From an uncultured Bacilli bacterium (lineage in GTDB: Bacteria > Bacillota_I > Bacilli_A > RF39 > UBA660), in the NCBI GenBank assembly GCA_944350345.1, contig CALVOP010000007.1:1-38323 (forward strand): a DNA stretch of 38,323 bases, in the 5' to 3' direction. The notes under the pieces were generated by a model that did not search any database, was not told the DNA's origin, and saw nothing but the letters and a program-made list of their open reading frames with translations. Both the position numbers and the translations under genes were made by a program. Shown piece by piece: positions 16,554 through 24,385 of the stretch (positions within the stretch are counted from its first letter, which is position 1; each line of letters starts with the position of its first letter).

Positions 16554-17540
16554 ATGAATGTTATAATTGCAAATAAGTATAAAGAAATGTTAATGGGTCT
16601 AAATATTGAAGTAATAAAATCTATGGAAGGTGTGTTCGAGGTAGATGAAATAATAGACACTTTTTCTAATTTTTATTTTGATAGAATGATTTTAGATATT
16701 ACAGCAATTAAAAATTATACTAATTTGGATAATTTACAAAAATTATCGATTAATTTGGACATAAGTAGAGTTATTTTAGTACTTGATGATTCTCCTCAAA
16801 GTGAAAGTCAAGAGTATTTATCTAAACTTATATCAATGGGTATTTATAATTTTACAAGAAATTTAGAAGGGATAAATTATTTGCTAGGGCACCCTAATAG
16901 TTATAGAGATGTTGCGCATATACATAATGTCGAAAGTTATCCCGATCAGGCCACACCAGAAAATTCGGTTGTTAGGGTAAAAATAATAGGTATTAAAAAT
17001 TTAACTGAACATGCAGGCGCTACAACTTTGACATATCTATTAAAAAAACATTTGGATGCTAATTATAATGTTGCTGCATTAGAAGTAGGAAAACGTGATT
17101 TTGCTTTTTTTGAAGGTGAAAATTTTATCAGTACATCAGAAGGCGAATTGCCTAAAGAATTGATGAAAAAAAGTGATTTTGATATTTTGCTAGTCGATTT
17201 AAACAATTATCCAGATGATGAAATTTGTAGTTATGTTTTATATTTAGTTGAACCGTCTACAATTAAATTAAATAAATTAATCAGAAGAGATAGGAAAGTA
17301 TTTGAAAGACTAAACAATAAAAGAATTGTATTAAATAAAAGTTTTGTTACTGAGTCTGACGTTGCTGTTTTTGAATATGAAGCCGGAACAAAAGTTTTTT
17401 ATAATATTCCGCCTTTGGATGATAGAAAAATGCCTCAAAGTGCAATTAATGCAATTATTTCTAAGTTGGGTCTTATAAAGAGTGATGAAGGCGAAGATGA
17501 TAATTTTAAAAATAAATTACTTGGATTGTTTAAATTTTAG
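16554..17540 (+). CDS. CpaE/TadZ-like protein with degenerate P-loop
   Basis: CpaE/TadZ proteins place Tad machines at a site in the cell and carry a receiver-like domain followed by a ParA/MinD-type domain. Here residues 1-110 look receiver-like (strands VIIAN, RMILDITA, RVILVLDDS, GIYNFTR). From about residue 140 there is VRVKIIGIKNLTEHAGATTLTYLL, in the place of the deviant Walker A. GATT is kept, but the Lys residues needed for nucleotide binding are missing. Further MinD-like strands follow (NVAALEVG, FDILLVDLN, RIVLNKSF). ATP hydrolysis is therefore doubtful and it may act as a scaffold. It starts seven bases after the TadE-like gene, and is the last Tad-type gene before the VirB-type genes. 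Confidence 0.65.
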   Translation: MNVIIANKYKEMLMGLNIEVIKSMEGVFEVDEIIDTFSNFYFDRMILDITAIKNYTNLDNLQKLSINLDISRVILVLDDSPQSESQEYLSKLISMGIYNFTRNLEGINYLLGHPNSYRDVAHIHNVESYPDQATPENSVVRVKIIGIKNLTEHAGATTLTYLLKKHLDANYNVAALEVGKRDFAFFEGENFISTSEGELPKELMKKSDFDILLVDLNNYPDDEICSYVLYLVEPSTIKLNKLIRRDRKVFERLNNKRIVLNKSFVTESDVAVFEYEAGTKVFYNIPPLDDRKMPQSAINAIISKLGLIKSDEGEDDNFKNKLLGLFKF

Positions 17541-17561
17541 TGTAAATATTGTCTAATTTTA

Positions 17562-17590
17562 TTGACAAGATGTTTGATATTATATAAAAT
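17562..17590 (+). promoter_or_regulatory. Consensus promoter for the VirB2-like gene
   Basis: TTGACA (17562-17567), 17 bases, TAAAAT (17585-17590). The -35 is perfect. It is followed by AAGGAAGAAGGAG, the strongest ribosome binding region in the cluster, suggesting high output of the small gene downstream. Confidence 0.75.
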
Positions 17591-17616
17591 TATATTTAAG
17601 GAAGAAGGAGATTTAT

Positions 17617-17991
17617 ATGAATTTATTTTATTTATTAGCAGCGGAACCAAGCGCTGTGTGCAATGCATTAACGCCAATTATGACTTTATTAGGCTATGTT
17701 ATTTTTGGTATTAAAGTAGTTGTTCCAGTTATTTTAATTTTATTTGGCATGTTGGACTTAGCAAAAGCTATTATGGGTAAAGATGATAGTGAGATTAAAA
17801 AGGCACAAATTAGTTTGTTTAAAAAGGTTGTGGTTGCTGTTTGTGTTTACCTAGTGATAACGTTAGTTGGCTTAATAATGTCTTTGATTTATCCTAATTG
17901 GAATGACGAATGTTCTGAAGCCGTTTCGTGTGCGTTAAATAATCCATTCGATTCCACTTGTGAAGTAATCCCAAGTAATCAAAATGATTAA
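17617..17991 (+). CDS. VirB2-like small membrane (pilin-like) protein
   Basis: The 124-residue protein has two or three hydrophobic helices (about 22-48 and 68-92) separated by a short basic cytoplasmic loop KDDSEIKKAQISLFKK. An acidic Cys-containing tail follows (CSEAVSC, CEV). Two helices joined by a basic loop are the plan of VirB2/TrbC pilins of type IV secretion systems. A perfect -35 promoter ahead and a terminator directly behind make it a single-gene unit, in keeping with a subunit needed in many copies. The helix pair closely resembles the C-terminal module of the next gene: LILFGMLDLAKAI here against LILLSMFDLVNAI there, with matching IKK/YKK loops. The pilin role is inferred. Confidence 0.6.
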   Translation: MNLFYLLAAEPSAVCNALTPIMTLLGYVIFGIKVVVPVILILFGMLDLAKAIMGKDDSEIKKAQISLFKKVVVAVCVYLVITLVGLIMSLIYPNWNDECSEAVSCALNNPFDSTCEVIPSNQND

Positions 17992-18009
17992 GGATTTTAT
18001 CCTTTTTTT
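17990..18009 (+). terminator. Short terminator after the VirB2-like gene
   Basis: AAGGAT / ATCCTT with a 3-base loop, then seven T. It starts within the stop codon of the gene. Confidence 0.65.
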
Positions 18010-18161
18010 GTAAATTTTACTATCTTCAGGGTAGGCGTACTTTTTATTATGCTGTAAATGTTTATTTTTGACAATTTTAGTATTAATTAATTTTTTTTAA
18101 TTTATATATTATATTAATTTAAATTGTTTTAAAATTTTTAAATTGATGGTTAGTTGTAAAA

Positions 18162-18198
18162 AATAGTTTAAAAAGTACTTTTAAACTATTTTTTTTTA
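18162..18198 (+). terminator. Second terminator ahead of the VirB6 unit
   Basis: A 12-bp perfect stem AATAGTTTAAAA / TTTTAAACTATT around AGTAC, followed by a T-run. The AT-rich 150 bases between this and the first terminator (18010-18161) hold no gene I can see; a TTGACA at 18068 has no matching -10. A short untranslated RNA between the two terminators is conceivable. Confidence 0.7.
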
Positions 18199-18207
18199 TG
18201 TTATAAT
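18199..18207 (+). promoter_or_regulatory. Extended -10 promoter for the VirB-type operon
   Basis: TGTTATAAT, immediately after the T-run of the terminator. It is about 40 bases before the ATG at 18248 and probably drives the long run of genes to about 28808. Confidence 0.65.
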
Positions 18208-18247
18208 TTAATTGTAGTTTAAGTATTTAGAAAAATAAGGAGTTCTT

Positions 18248-19561
18248 ATGAAACAAAGTCGTGTTTACATTTTTATTATATCTTTGTTATTTTTTTCGGT
18301 TTTTCTTTTAAATGTTTCTAGAGTTTATGCTTATCAAATGTATGAAAGTTTACTTGAACCTCATTCTTCTTGCGTTAATGATCGTAGTTGTTTATTAATT
18401 TGTTCATATACCGAAGAAGAAAAGAAAAAATCAGCTGATGGGCATTTGTTTTCTACTTGGAATGCAACATATATATACTATATTTATGATACTGGAGAAT
18501 GGCAAATTACGTGGGATAAGCCAACAGCAATTGTTGGTAAAAATGATTCAATAGCTTTATCTTCTGATGAGTTATTATCTAGTGATGTTATTCATGCACA
18601 AAGCGGAGTATTAAATAAAATGATTAATACTGGAGTTTGTCCGAATTATGCTCATGTTGATAGAGGTTTTGGAAAAAATGAAGTTTGCTTTGACAATGAT
18701 GGCGAGTATTGCGCAGATAATGTTGGAAGTGCTTGGTATGATATATCTACATCATTTGGTAAATGCTCTGATAGTTTAGTTTGTTCTAAAAAATATGATG
18801 TAAATAATCAGATTATGTCATATTTAGATAATTTTAATTTTACTTTGAGAGATATAAATTTGTCAGATTTAGATTTTAATAATATTTCTTCAGAACAAGA
18901 AGATAAGCTTGATTTACTTTGTGAGGATTTAAGAGATAAAAATATTTCTGTTTCTAATCAGTTGGTTACAGATTTTTCTGTGAATTTTTTGAATAATGCG
19001 TCAGCTGAATTTATGTCAAATTGGAATTCTTATCTTTATGTAAAAAACAACGTAAAAAAATTGTATGATCCTATTATTAATAAATTGAACAAATATTGTA
19101 ATGATAAAGTCAATCATGAATATGAATCTGGTATGATAACTGAAGAAGAACGCGATGAAATTACATCTCAAAATAATCAATCATCACAAGATTTGATTAA
19201 TAACTCACAAAACGATATTGATTCTGGATTTAATATTATTAATGAAGGAAATTGGGTAAATATTGATACTAATTTAGGTGATTGTTCGGATTATATTGGA
19301 GATGCAGATGTGCAAGGAACTCCTGCATATTATATAGATTTTGTTTATGATATTATTAAAATAGTCATAGTAGTTACTTTGATATTATTATCTATGTTTG
19401 ATTTAGTTAATGCCATTATATCTGAAAAGGCTTTAAACGGAATTTATAAAAAACTTATATATAGATTAATTATTGTTATTTTAATATTGTTGTTGCCAAC
19501 TTTAATTTCTTTAGTAGGACAATTGTTAACTGGCAAAGATATTTTATGTGGAATTGGATGA
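18248..19561 (+). CDS. Secreted ectodomain fused to a VirB2-like membrane module
   Basis: The protein has 437 residues: a signal peptide (to about residue 29, RVYA), an ectodomain of about 330 residues with paired Cys (CVNDRSCLLIC; CFDNDGEYC), a helical Asn/Gln-rich stretch around 290-330, and a C-terminal membrane module (about 360-437). The module resembles the small VirB2-like protein upstream: VIVVTLILLSMFDLVNAI, a basic YKKLIYRL loop, and a second helix LIIVILILLLPTLISLVG, then a Cys. So a VirB2-type helix pair has been joined to a large exported domain. AAGGAG lies six bases before the ATG. The stop overlaps the start of the VirB6-like gene (ATGA), suggesting the two are made together and may form one membrane complex. 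The ectodomain matches no family I recognise. Confidence 0.65.
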   Translation: MKQSRVYIFIISLLFFSVFLLNVSRVYAYQMYESLLEPHSSCVNDRSCLLICSYTEEEKKKSADGHLFSTWNATYIYYIYDTGEWQITWDKPTAIVGKNDSIALSSDELLSSDVIHAQSGVLNKMINTGVCPNYAHVDRGFGKNEVCFDNDGEYCADNVGSAWYDISTSFGKCSDSLVCSKKYDVNNQIMSYLDNFNFTLRDINLSDLDFNNISSEQEDKLDLLCEDLRDKNISVSNQLVTDFSVNFLNNASAEFMSNWNSYLYVKNNVKKLYDPIINKLNKYCNDKVNHEYESGMITEEERDEITSQNNQSSQDLINNSQNDIDSGFNIINEGNWVNIDTNLGDCSDYIGDADVQGTPAYYIDFVYDIIKIVIVVTLILLSMFDLVNAIISEKALNGIYKKLIYRLIIVILILLLPTLISLVGQLLTGKDILCGIG

Positions 19562-21483
19562 TGTGTATGATTAATATTATGTTAAATTTAGTTAATAGTT
19601 TATGGATATTAGATATTTTAAAAAAGATTTGTTTGTTTTTTGATTGGCTTATATACAGTGTGGCTTCATGGTTTTTTAATGCTTTTTATCAAATTTCAAA
19701 GATGAATATATTAGTATATGATGATGCTTTACCTGATGTTTCAGTTTTGATTAAGAGAATTAAATTATTTATTGGTATTTTTGTGCTATTTATTATGGTG
19801 AGAACCTTAATTACCTATTTGACTGACCCTGAAAAAGTTATAGAACCTAGTAAAAAAATTGTAATTAATGTCTTCGTATCTATAGCTTTATTGGTCGTTT
19901 CACCAACCATATTTGATTTGATGAATGATTTTCAAAAATCCATTATAGATTATAATACATTACCTAGATTATTGTTGGGTCCTGATGTTTCTGAAGGTTT
20001 TGATGAAAATGCTGGGAAAACTTTTATGGGAAGTATGTTTACATTATTTTTTTACTGCGATAGTTGTGGTACTGATGTTAGAAATGCTATTAATTCAGTA
20101 AAAACTGGTTCTAATAATATTTTATCATTAATAAATTATACTAATAATACTGGGGTTTACTATGAATATCCAGTTTTATCAGGTATTGTTGGTATGGTTA
20201 TGACATATTACTTTATTGTTTTTGGATTAGCTTTAGGTGTTCGTATATTTAAATTATACTTTTTGCAGATTTTAGCACCTATACCTATAATTGCATATAT
20301 TGATCCAAATAAAAAAAGCTTTTGCGATAAATATCTTTCTATTTTTATAAATACATATATTGAAATTTTTGTTAGATTATTTACGATTTTAATGGCGTAC
20401 AATTTAGGACAAATGATTCTTAATGCTTTATCTACAACAAGCGGTGATAAAAGTTTTTTGGTTAAACTTTTATTGGTAATTGCTTTGTTTCAATTTGCTA
20501 AAATTTTTCCAAAAATAGTTTCTGATTTATTTAATCTTAAATCATCTCTTAGTGAATTAAAAGGTTGGGGTGCTTTACCTGGAGCAGTTTTGGGAACTGG
20601 GGCAGGATTAGCAACTGGTTTAGTTTCTGCAAAAATGGGGCATTTATCCGGCAGAGATTTTGCTTCACATGCTTTATCTTCTACTTTTAAAGGTGGAATG
20701 GCAGGTTATAAAGGTGGTCAAAAAGGAATTATGGATTTTGGCACTAGTATGGCTGGTGTTGCTACTGGTGGCTTTGTTGCTGCTAATCAAATATATAATT
20801 CTGGTGGATATGGCAATTATGTTAAAGGACGATTATTAAATAAGTTTGGAGCTGGCGAATACATTAAAAATGAGAATGAAAGATTATCTGATGCTTTAAC
20901 TAATGCAACTCAAACTAAAGATAAATTTGAGGATTATCGTGGAAGATTATCAACATTAAAAAGTGAAGCTCAACGTTTATATGATGCAAGACATAATGGT
21001 GGTTTGGCTGGTAATGTTGATTATCAAGCTCAGTTAGCTGTGAGAAAATCTGCCGCAGAAAGATTGGCTCGAAATGCTAAGGATTCTGAAGCACGTGAAA
21101 TGTTTGCTAGAGCTAACACTGCAATTAACAATATTGAACGTGACTATCGAACAGATGTGGGAAGATTCTATAATAGTGCCTTGAATGGTTCAGATACTTC
21201 GTCAGAAGCAACTACATTACGTTCTATTAGTGATAAGATAAGTAAAGAAATTAGAGATGCTGATCAAAGTATTAATTTAAGTACATATGATGGAATTAAT
21301 AATGCAGAAGCTATTTTAGATGATAGCATTGTAGTTGCTGATCATAATGTTGATACAGCACAAAGAGCTTTAAAAAAGTTTAAAGATAAAAATATTTATA
21401 AATACTCTACATTTGATGCTGGAAAAAGTAACAAGTATAAAAGTAAAAATTCATCTAGCCAATCATCTCAATCTGGCTCTTAA
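19558..21483 (+). CDS. VirB6/TrbL-like multi-pass channel protein
   Basis: VirB6-type proteins form the inner-membrane channel of type IV secretion systems. The first ~330 residues contain six or seven hydrophobic helices (for example LFIGIFVLFIMVRTLITYL, VFVSIALLVVSPTIFDLM and YYFIVFGLALGVRIF followed by LQILAPIPIIAYI; the latter is the best-kept part of the family). A Gly-rich stretch of about 75 residues (GALPGAVLGTGAG onward) leads into a long charged helical region, then a Ser/Gln/Asn-rich tail. Possible starts are ATG 19546, 19558, 19561 and 19567; 19558 gives the ATGA coupling with the upstream stop, so I choose it. The gene ends at TAA 21481, but the same frame continues as a similar Gln/Ser/Gly-rich tail to 21693 (separate entry). 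Confidence 0.75.
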   Translation: MMCMINIMLNLVNSLWILDILKKICLFFDWLIYSVASWFFNAFYQISKMNILVYDDALPDVSVLIKRIKLFIGIFVLFIMVRTLITYLTDPEKVIEPSKKIVINVFVSIALLVVSPTIFDLMNDFQKSIIDYNTLPRLLLGPDVSEGFDENAGKTFMGSMFTLFFYCDSCGTDVRNAINSVKTGSNNILSLINYTNNTGVYYEYPVLSGIVGMVMTYYFIVFGLALGVRIFKLYFLQILAPIPIIAYIDPNKKSFCDKYLSIFINTYIEIFVRLFTILMAYNLGQMILNALSTTSGDKSFLVKLLLVIALFQFAKIFPKIVSDLFNLKSSLSELKGWGALPGAVLGTGAGLATGLVSAKMGHLSGRDFASHALSSTFKGGMAGYKGGQKGIMDFGTSMAGVATGGFVAANQIYNSGGYGNYVKGRLLNKFGAGEYIKNENERLSDALTNATQTKDKFEDYRGRLSTLKSEAQRLYDARHNGGLAGNVDYQAQLAVRKSAAERLARNAKDSEAREMFARANTAINNIERDYRTDVGRFYNSALNGSDTSSEATTLRSISDKISKEIRDADQSINLSTYDGINNAEAILDDSIVVADHNVDTAQRALKKFKDKNIYKYSTFDAGKSNKYKSKNSSSQSSQSGS

Positions 21484-21693
21484 CAGGGTAATTCATCTGG
21501 TGGTGCTCAACAAGGCCAAGGGCAAACTGGTAGCGGTCAATAAAATCCAAATAGTAGTGGGCAAGCAATCAAAAATCCACCACGCGGTCCAGTAATTTAT
21601 ACTGATCAAAATGGCGAAAAAAAGACTACCTCTGGAATAACAATTAGTACAGAAGGCGATTTTCAAAAAAATATGAGAGATAGACATAAGTAA
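21481..21693 (+). other. C-terminal tail of the VirB6-like gene, interrupted by two in-frame TAA codons
   Basis: Reading on in the frame of the VirB6-like gene after TAA 21481 gives QGNSSGGAQQGQGQTGSGQ, a second TAA at 21541, then NPNSSGQAIKNPPRGP, VIYTDQNGEKKTT, SGITISTEGDFQKNMRDRHK and a double stop TAATAA at 21691. The composition continues the Ser/Gln/Gly-rich tail before the first stop, and the double stop is followed by AAGGAGG for the next gene, as expected for the true gene end. Both TAA codons sit where Gln (CAA) would fit and are one transition away from it. Loss of a dispensable tail, read-through, or errors in the assembled sequence are all possible. Confidence 0.7.
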
Positions 21694-21724
21694 TAAGTTC
21701 AAATTAAAAAAGGAGGAAAAAAGT

Positions 21725-22033
21725 ATGTATTTAATACCTGCAAATAGTAAAAAGGGACAATTAATATTTAATATGTTTAGACCAATAGATTTAATTATAT
21801 TCGCTATTGGGGCGTGCACAACACTTATATTAATGTTTGCTATACAAGCAACAACAATGTTTGCTTTGGTAATTAAATTGGCACCTATTGTAATTACTGC
21901 GTTACTCGTGATGCCGCTACCAAATTATCATAATGTAATGATGTTTTTAAAAGATGTTATTGATTTTTATAGCAATAGAAGAATATATGTGTGGAAAGGT
22001 TGGTGTGTAATGAATGAGTACTCAAAAGATTAA
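21725..22033 (+). CDS. PrgI/VirB3-like small membrane protein
   Basis: The protein has 102 residues with a polar start, two hydrophobic helices (about 22-42 and 46-65), then a cytoplasmic tail with NYHNVMMFLKDVIDFY and RRIYVWKGW. The ending aromatic motif YxWKGW after two helices, directly ahead of a VirB4 gene, is typical of PrgI-family proteins of single-membrane type IV systems, which correspond to VirB3. AAGGAGG is seven bases before the ATG. It overlaps the next gene by 20 bases in another frame, so the two are tightly coupled. Confidence 0.75.
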   Translation: MYLIPANSKKGQLIFNMFRPIDLIIFAIGACTTLILMFAIQATTMFALVIKLAPIVITALLVMPLPNYHNVMMFLKDVIDFYSNRRIYVWKGWCVMNEYSKD

Positions 22034-22580
22034 TGCTAAGGCACAAAAATATGCCGAGAATTGGTTGCCAATAAAATCTATAATGAATGGAGCAATTCAA
22101 GTAGATGGAGGTTTTAATGTAACTGGAGTAAAAATTCAACCAAAAAATATATTTATTATGGACAGTCAAAGTCAAAGTAACGCAATATTTAATTTAAGAA
22201 ACTTTTATAATACTATTGACTATGAATTTTGGTTGATAGTTGCTGATAGACCAGTTGATGTAAATGTTTATCTTTCTCAACTTCAATTGCTTTATAATAG
22301 TGTGCAAACTCCTGCAATGAGGAAACTTATTATGCAAGATATTAATAAAGCCAACTTATTTATGAGAAAAGAAATTGGAGTTTCAGATACTGAATATTAT
22401 ATTTTATTTAAGGAAAAACGACCTGAGATAATTCAAAAAAGAATTCAAAATCTCATAAGTGGTTTAGCCTCTGTTGGATTGACTGCTAGACAAGTTAGCA
22501 ATGATGATTTAAGGGTGCTTTTGGATGGATTCTTAAATGGTGGTGTAACCACTGAGTTTGGAACGGTGATTGGTGTATGA
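22014..22580 (+). CDS. VirB4 N-terminal domain encoded as a separate protein
   Basis: This 188-residue protein has no P-loop and corresponds to the N-terminal part of VirB4-family proteins. It has VTGVKIQPKNIFIMDSQSQ, then EFWLIVADRPVDVNVYLSQL, a run of charged helices, YYILFKEKRPEIIQKRIQNL and a C-terminal helix. Its stop overlaps the start of the ATPase gene by four bases (ATGA). In related VirB4 proteins this domain and the ATPase are one chain, so here the protein is split, presumably with the two parts reassembling. The start lies inside the end of the PrgI-like gene, with GGTGTG upstream as a weak ribosome binding site. Confidence 0.7.
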   Translation: MSTQKINAKAQKYAENWLPIKSIMNGAIQVDGGFNVTGVKIQPKNIFIMDSQSQSNAIFNLRNFYNTIDYEFWLIVADRPVDVNVYLSQLQLLYNSVQTPAMRKLIMQDINKANLFMRKEIGVSDTEYYILFKEKRPEIIQKRIQNLISGLASVGLTARQVSNDDLRVLLDGFLNGGVTTEFGTVIGV

Positions 22581-24361
22581 ATTTAAAAAGTCAATTAGCT
22601 CCTAAGGGGTTAGAATTTAGACCAGGAGATATGATTATTAGTGATAAATATATTACGATATTAACTATTATTGGGTATCCTAAAGTTATACCCGAAGGCT
22701 ATTTAGCTCAGTTAACGCAAATGAGTGGCATAAAAATTGTTATTAAGCATATACCTATTCAATTTAGTGTTTTATCAAAAATGTTAAATAAAGAAATTGC
22801 TGATATGAAAATGAAATATCAAAATGAGCGTGATAGAACAATTCAAGAAAGAATTAGACAAGATTATGAAAGTATTGAAAGTTTTATTAGTATGCTTACA
22901 GCTACTCAAGCTAGAATATTTGATTTTCAAATGCATGTAATTGTAACTGCAGATAATAGCGAAGAACTTGAAATGAAAAAAGTTCAAGTTAAAAATTATC
23001 TTGATGCTATGGGTATGAAAGGTATAACTTTAAGATATGAACAAGAAAAAATATTAAAAAGTTGTTTGCCAATATTTCCTAAAAATGATATTGAAGATCG
23101 TGTTGGTACGCCAATACCATCTGTTACGATGGGAGCGATGTATCCATATGTATTTGATAGTATTAAAGATCCTGGGCTTTCTTGTTTACTTGGTGTTGAT
23201 TTTAGTGGTGGAGTTATATTATTTAATCAATTCCTATATCAAATTAAGAAAGAATTCAACAGAAATAATGCTAACATGATTATGTTAGGTACATCTGGTA
23301 GTGGTAAGAGTACTGCTGCAAAATTGCTTTTAAGAACAAATATTAGAAATGGCAATAAAATTGTTGCAATTGATCCTGAAAATGAATTGTATGAGATGAC
23401 ACAAATGTATGGAGGAGACTCAATAGATTTAGGTCGTGGTGGACGTTTTGGAATGATTAATCCATTAGAAATAGTAGTGGATTCTGATGATGAGGATGCT
23501 TCTGAAGGACTAGGGTATACAATTCTTACTAGAGGATTACAAACTTTAAAAGCATTTATGAAATATTATAGTCCAGATATTGAAGAAGATGTGTTGACAT
23601 TATTTAGTGAAGTTGTTCAAGATACTTATAAAAGATATAAGATTGATATGGACACGGATTTTACTAAGTTAAAGAGTGAGGATTATCCAACATTTGATGA
23701 TGTATATGCTACTATCAAGGGTAGATTAACATCTATGATAGATAGAACACATGAAAGAGTTATAATGGAAAGATTAGAATTGAAAATTAGACCATTAATT
23801 AAAGAATTAAGGTATTATTTTACTGGTCATACAACTGTTACTCCTAATAGTGATTTTATTGTTTTTAATATAAAAGAATTAATGAATAGTGATGCTAATA
23901 TTAGAAATGCATTGTTCTTTAATATTCTTAAACATGCTTGGGGATTATGTTTGGATAAAAATACAAACACTATTTTAATGGTTGATGAAGCACATACATT
24001 ATTAGCAGATAGAAATGCACTAGGGGCTGAATTCTTGGCTCAAGTGCAAAGGCGTAGTCGTAAATATAATACTGGTACTATAATAATAACTCAGCAACCA
24101 ACTGATTTTGCTAGTCCAGAAGTGTTTATACATGGTAAAGCAATATTTGATAATGCTGCTTATTATTTGGTTATGGGATTAAAAAAACAAGCTGTTGATG
24201 ATTTGTCAAAATTAATAGATTTAAATGATCAAGAAAAAGAAAGTATAAAAAGATATAATCAAGGGGAAGCGTTGTTTGTTTGCGGATCTAGAAGAATGCG
24301 TATAAGCGTTATTGTTACTCAGGAAGAATTAGATTCATTTGGAACAGCAGGTGGTTTCTAA
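22577..24361 (+). CDS. virB4: VirB4-type secretion ATPase
   Basis: The essential ATPase of type IV secretion systems. Walker A is GTSGSGKS at residues 238-245. Walker B is NTILMVDEAHTLL around 465-475, followed by the family's RRSRKYNTGTIIITQQPTDF and a C-terminal sensor region (ELKIRPLIKELRYYFTG lies between). The N-terminal 200 residues contain the rest of the pre-ATPase region: GFRPGDM-like LEFRPGDMII, a coiled helix pair, and TLRYEQEKILKSCLPIFP just before the P-loop domain. At 594 residues it is shorter than the usual 650-800 because the first part is on the preceding gene. The ATGA overlap with that gene implies matched production. With VirD4 and CpaF it makes three different secretion ATPases in one cluster. 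Confidence 0.93.
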   Translation: MNLKSQLAPKGLEFRPGDMIISDKYITILTIIGYPKVIPEGYLAQLTQMSGIKIVIKHIPIQFSVLSKMLNKEIADMKMKYQNERDRTIQERIRQDYESIESFISMLTATQARIFDFQMHVIVTADNSEELEMKKVQVKNYLDAMGMKGITLRYEQEKILKSCLPIFPKNDIEDRVGTPIPSVTMGAMYPYVFDSIKDPGLSCLLGVDFSGGVILFNQFLYQIKKEFNRNNANMIMLGTSGSGKSTAAKLLLRTNIRNGNKIVAIDPENELYEMTQMYGGDSIDLGRGGRFGMINPLEIVVDSDDEDASEGLGYTILTRGLQTLKAFMKYYSPDIEEDVLTLFSEVVQDTYKRYKIDMDTDFTKLKSEDYPTFDDVYATIKGRLTSMIDRTHERVIMERLELKIRPLIKELRYYFTGHTTVTPNSDFIVFNIKELMNSDANIRNALFFNILKHAWGLCLDKNTNTILMVDEAHTLLADRNALGAEFLAQVQRRSRKYNTGTIIITQQPTDFASPEVFIHGKAIFDNAAYYLVMGLKKQAVDDLSKLIDLNDQEKESIKRYNQGEALFVCGSRRMRISVIVTQEELDSFGTAGGF

Positions 24362-24385
24362 TTTTCATCTTTTCTGGAGGTAATT

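Noticed and set aside
18068-18096. TTGACA at 18068 as a promoter
   Set aside because: No -10 box lies at 16-18 bases from it; the extended -10 at 18199 fits the gene start better.
21481-21543. Genome-wide reassignment of TAA to Gln
   Set aside because: Nearly all other genes in the window end in TAA at the expected place, several with overlapping next starts, so TAA is a normal stop here.
21413-21819. Short open frames on both strands around the interrupted VirB6 tail
   Set aside because: The frame of the VirB6-like gene explains this stretch better; the others have no start signals.
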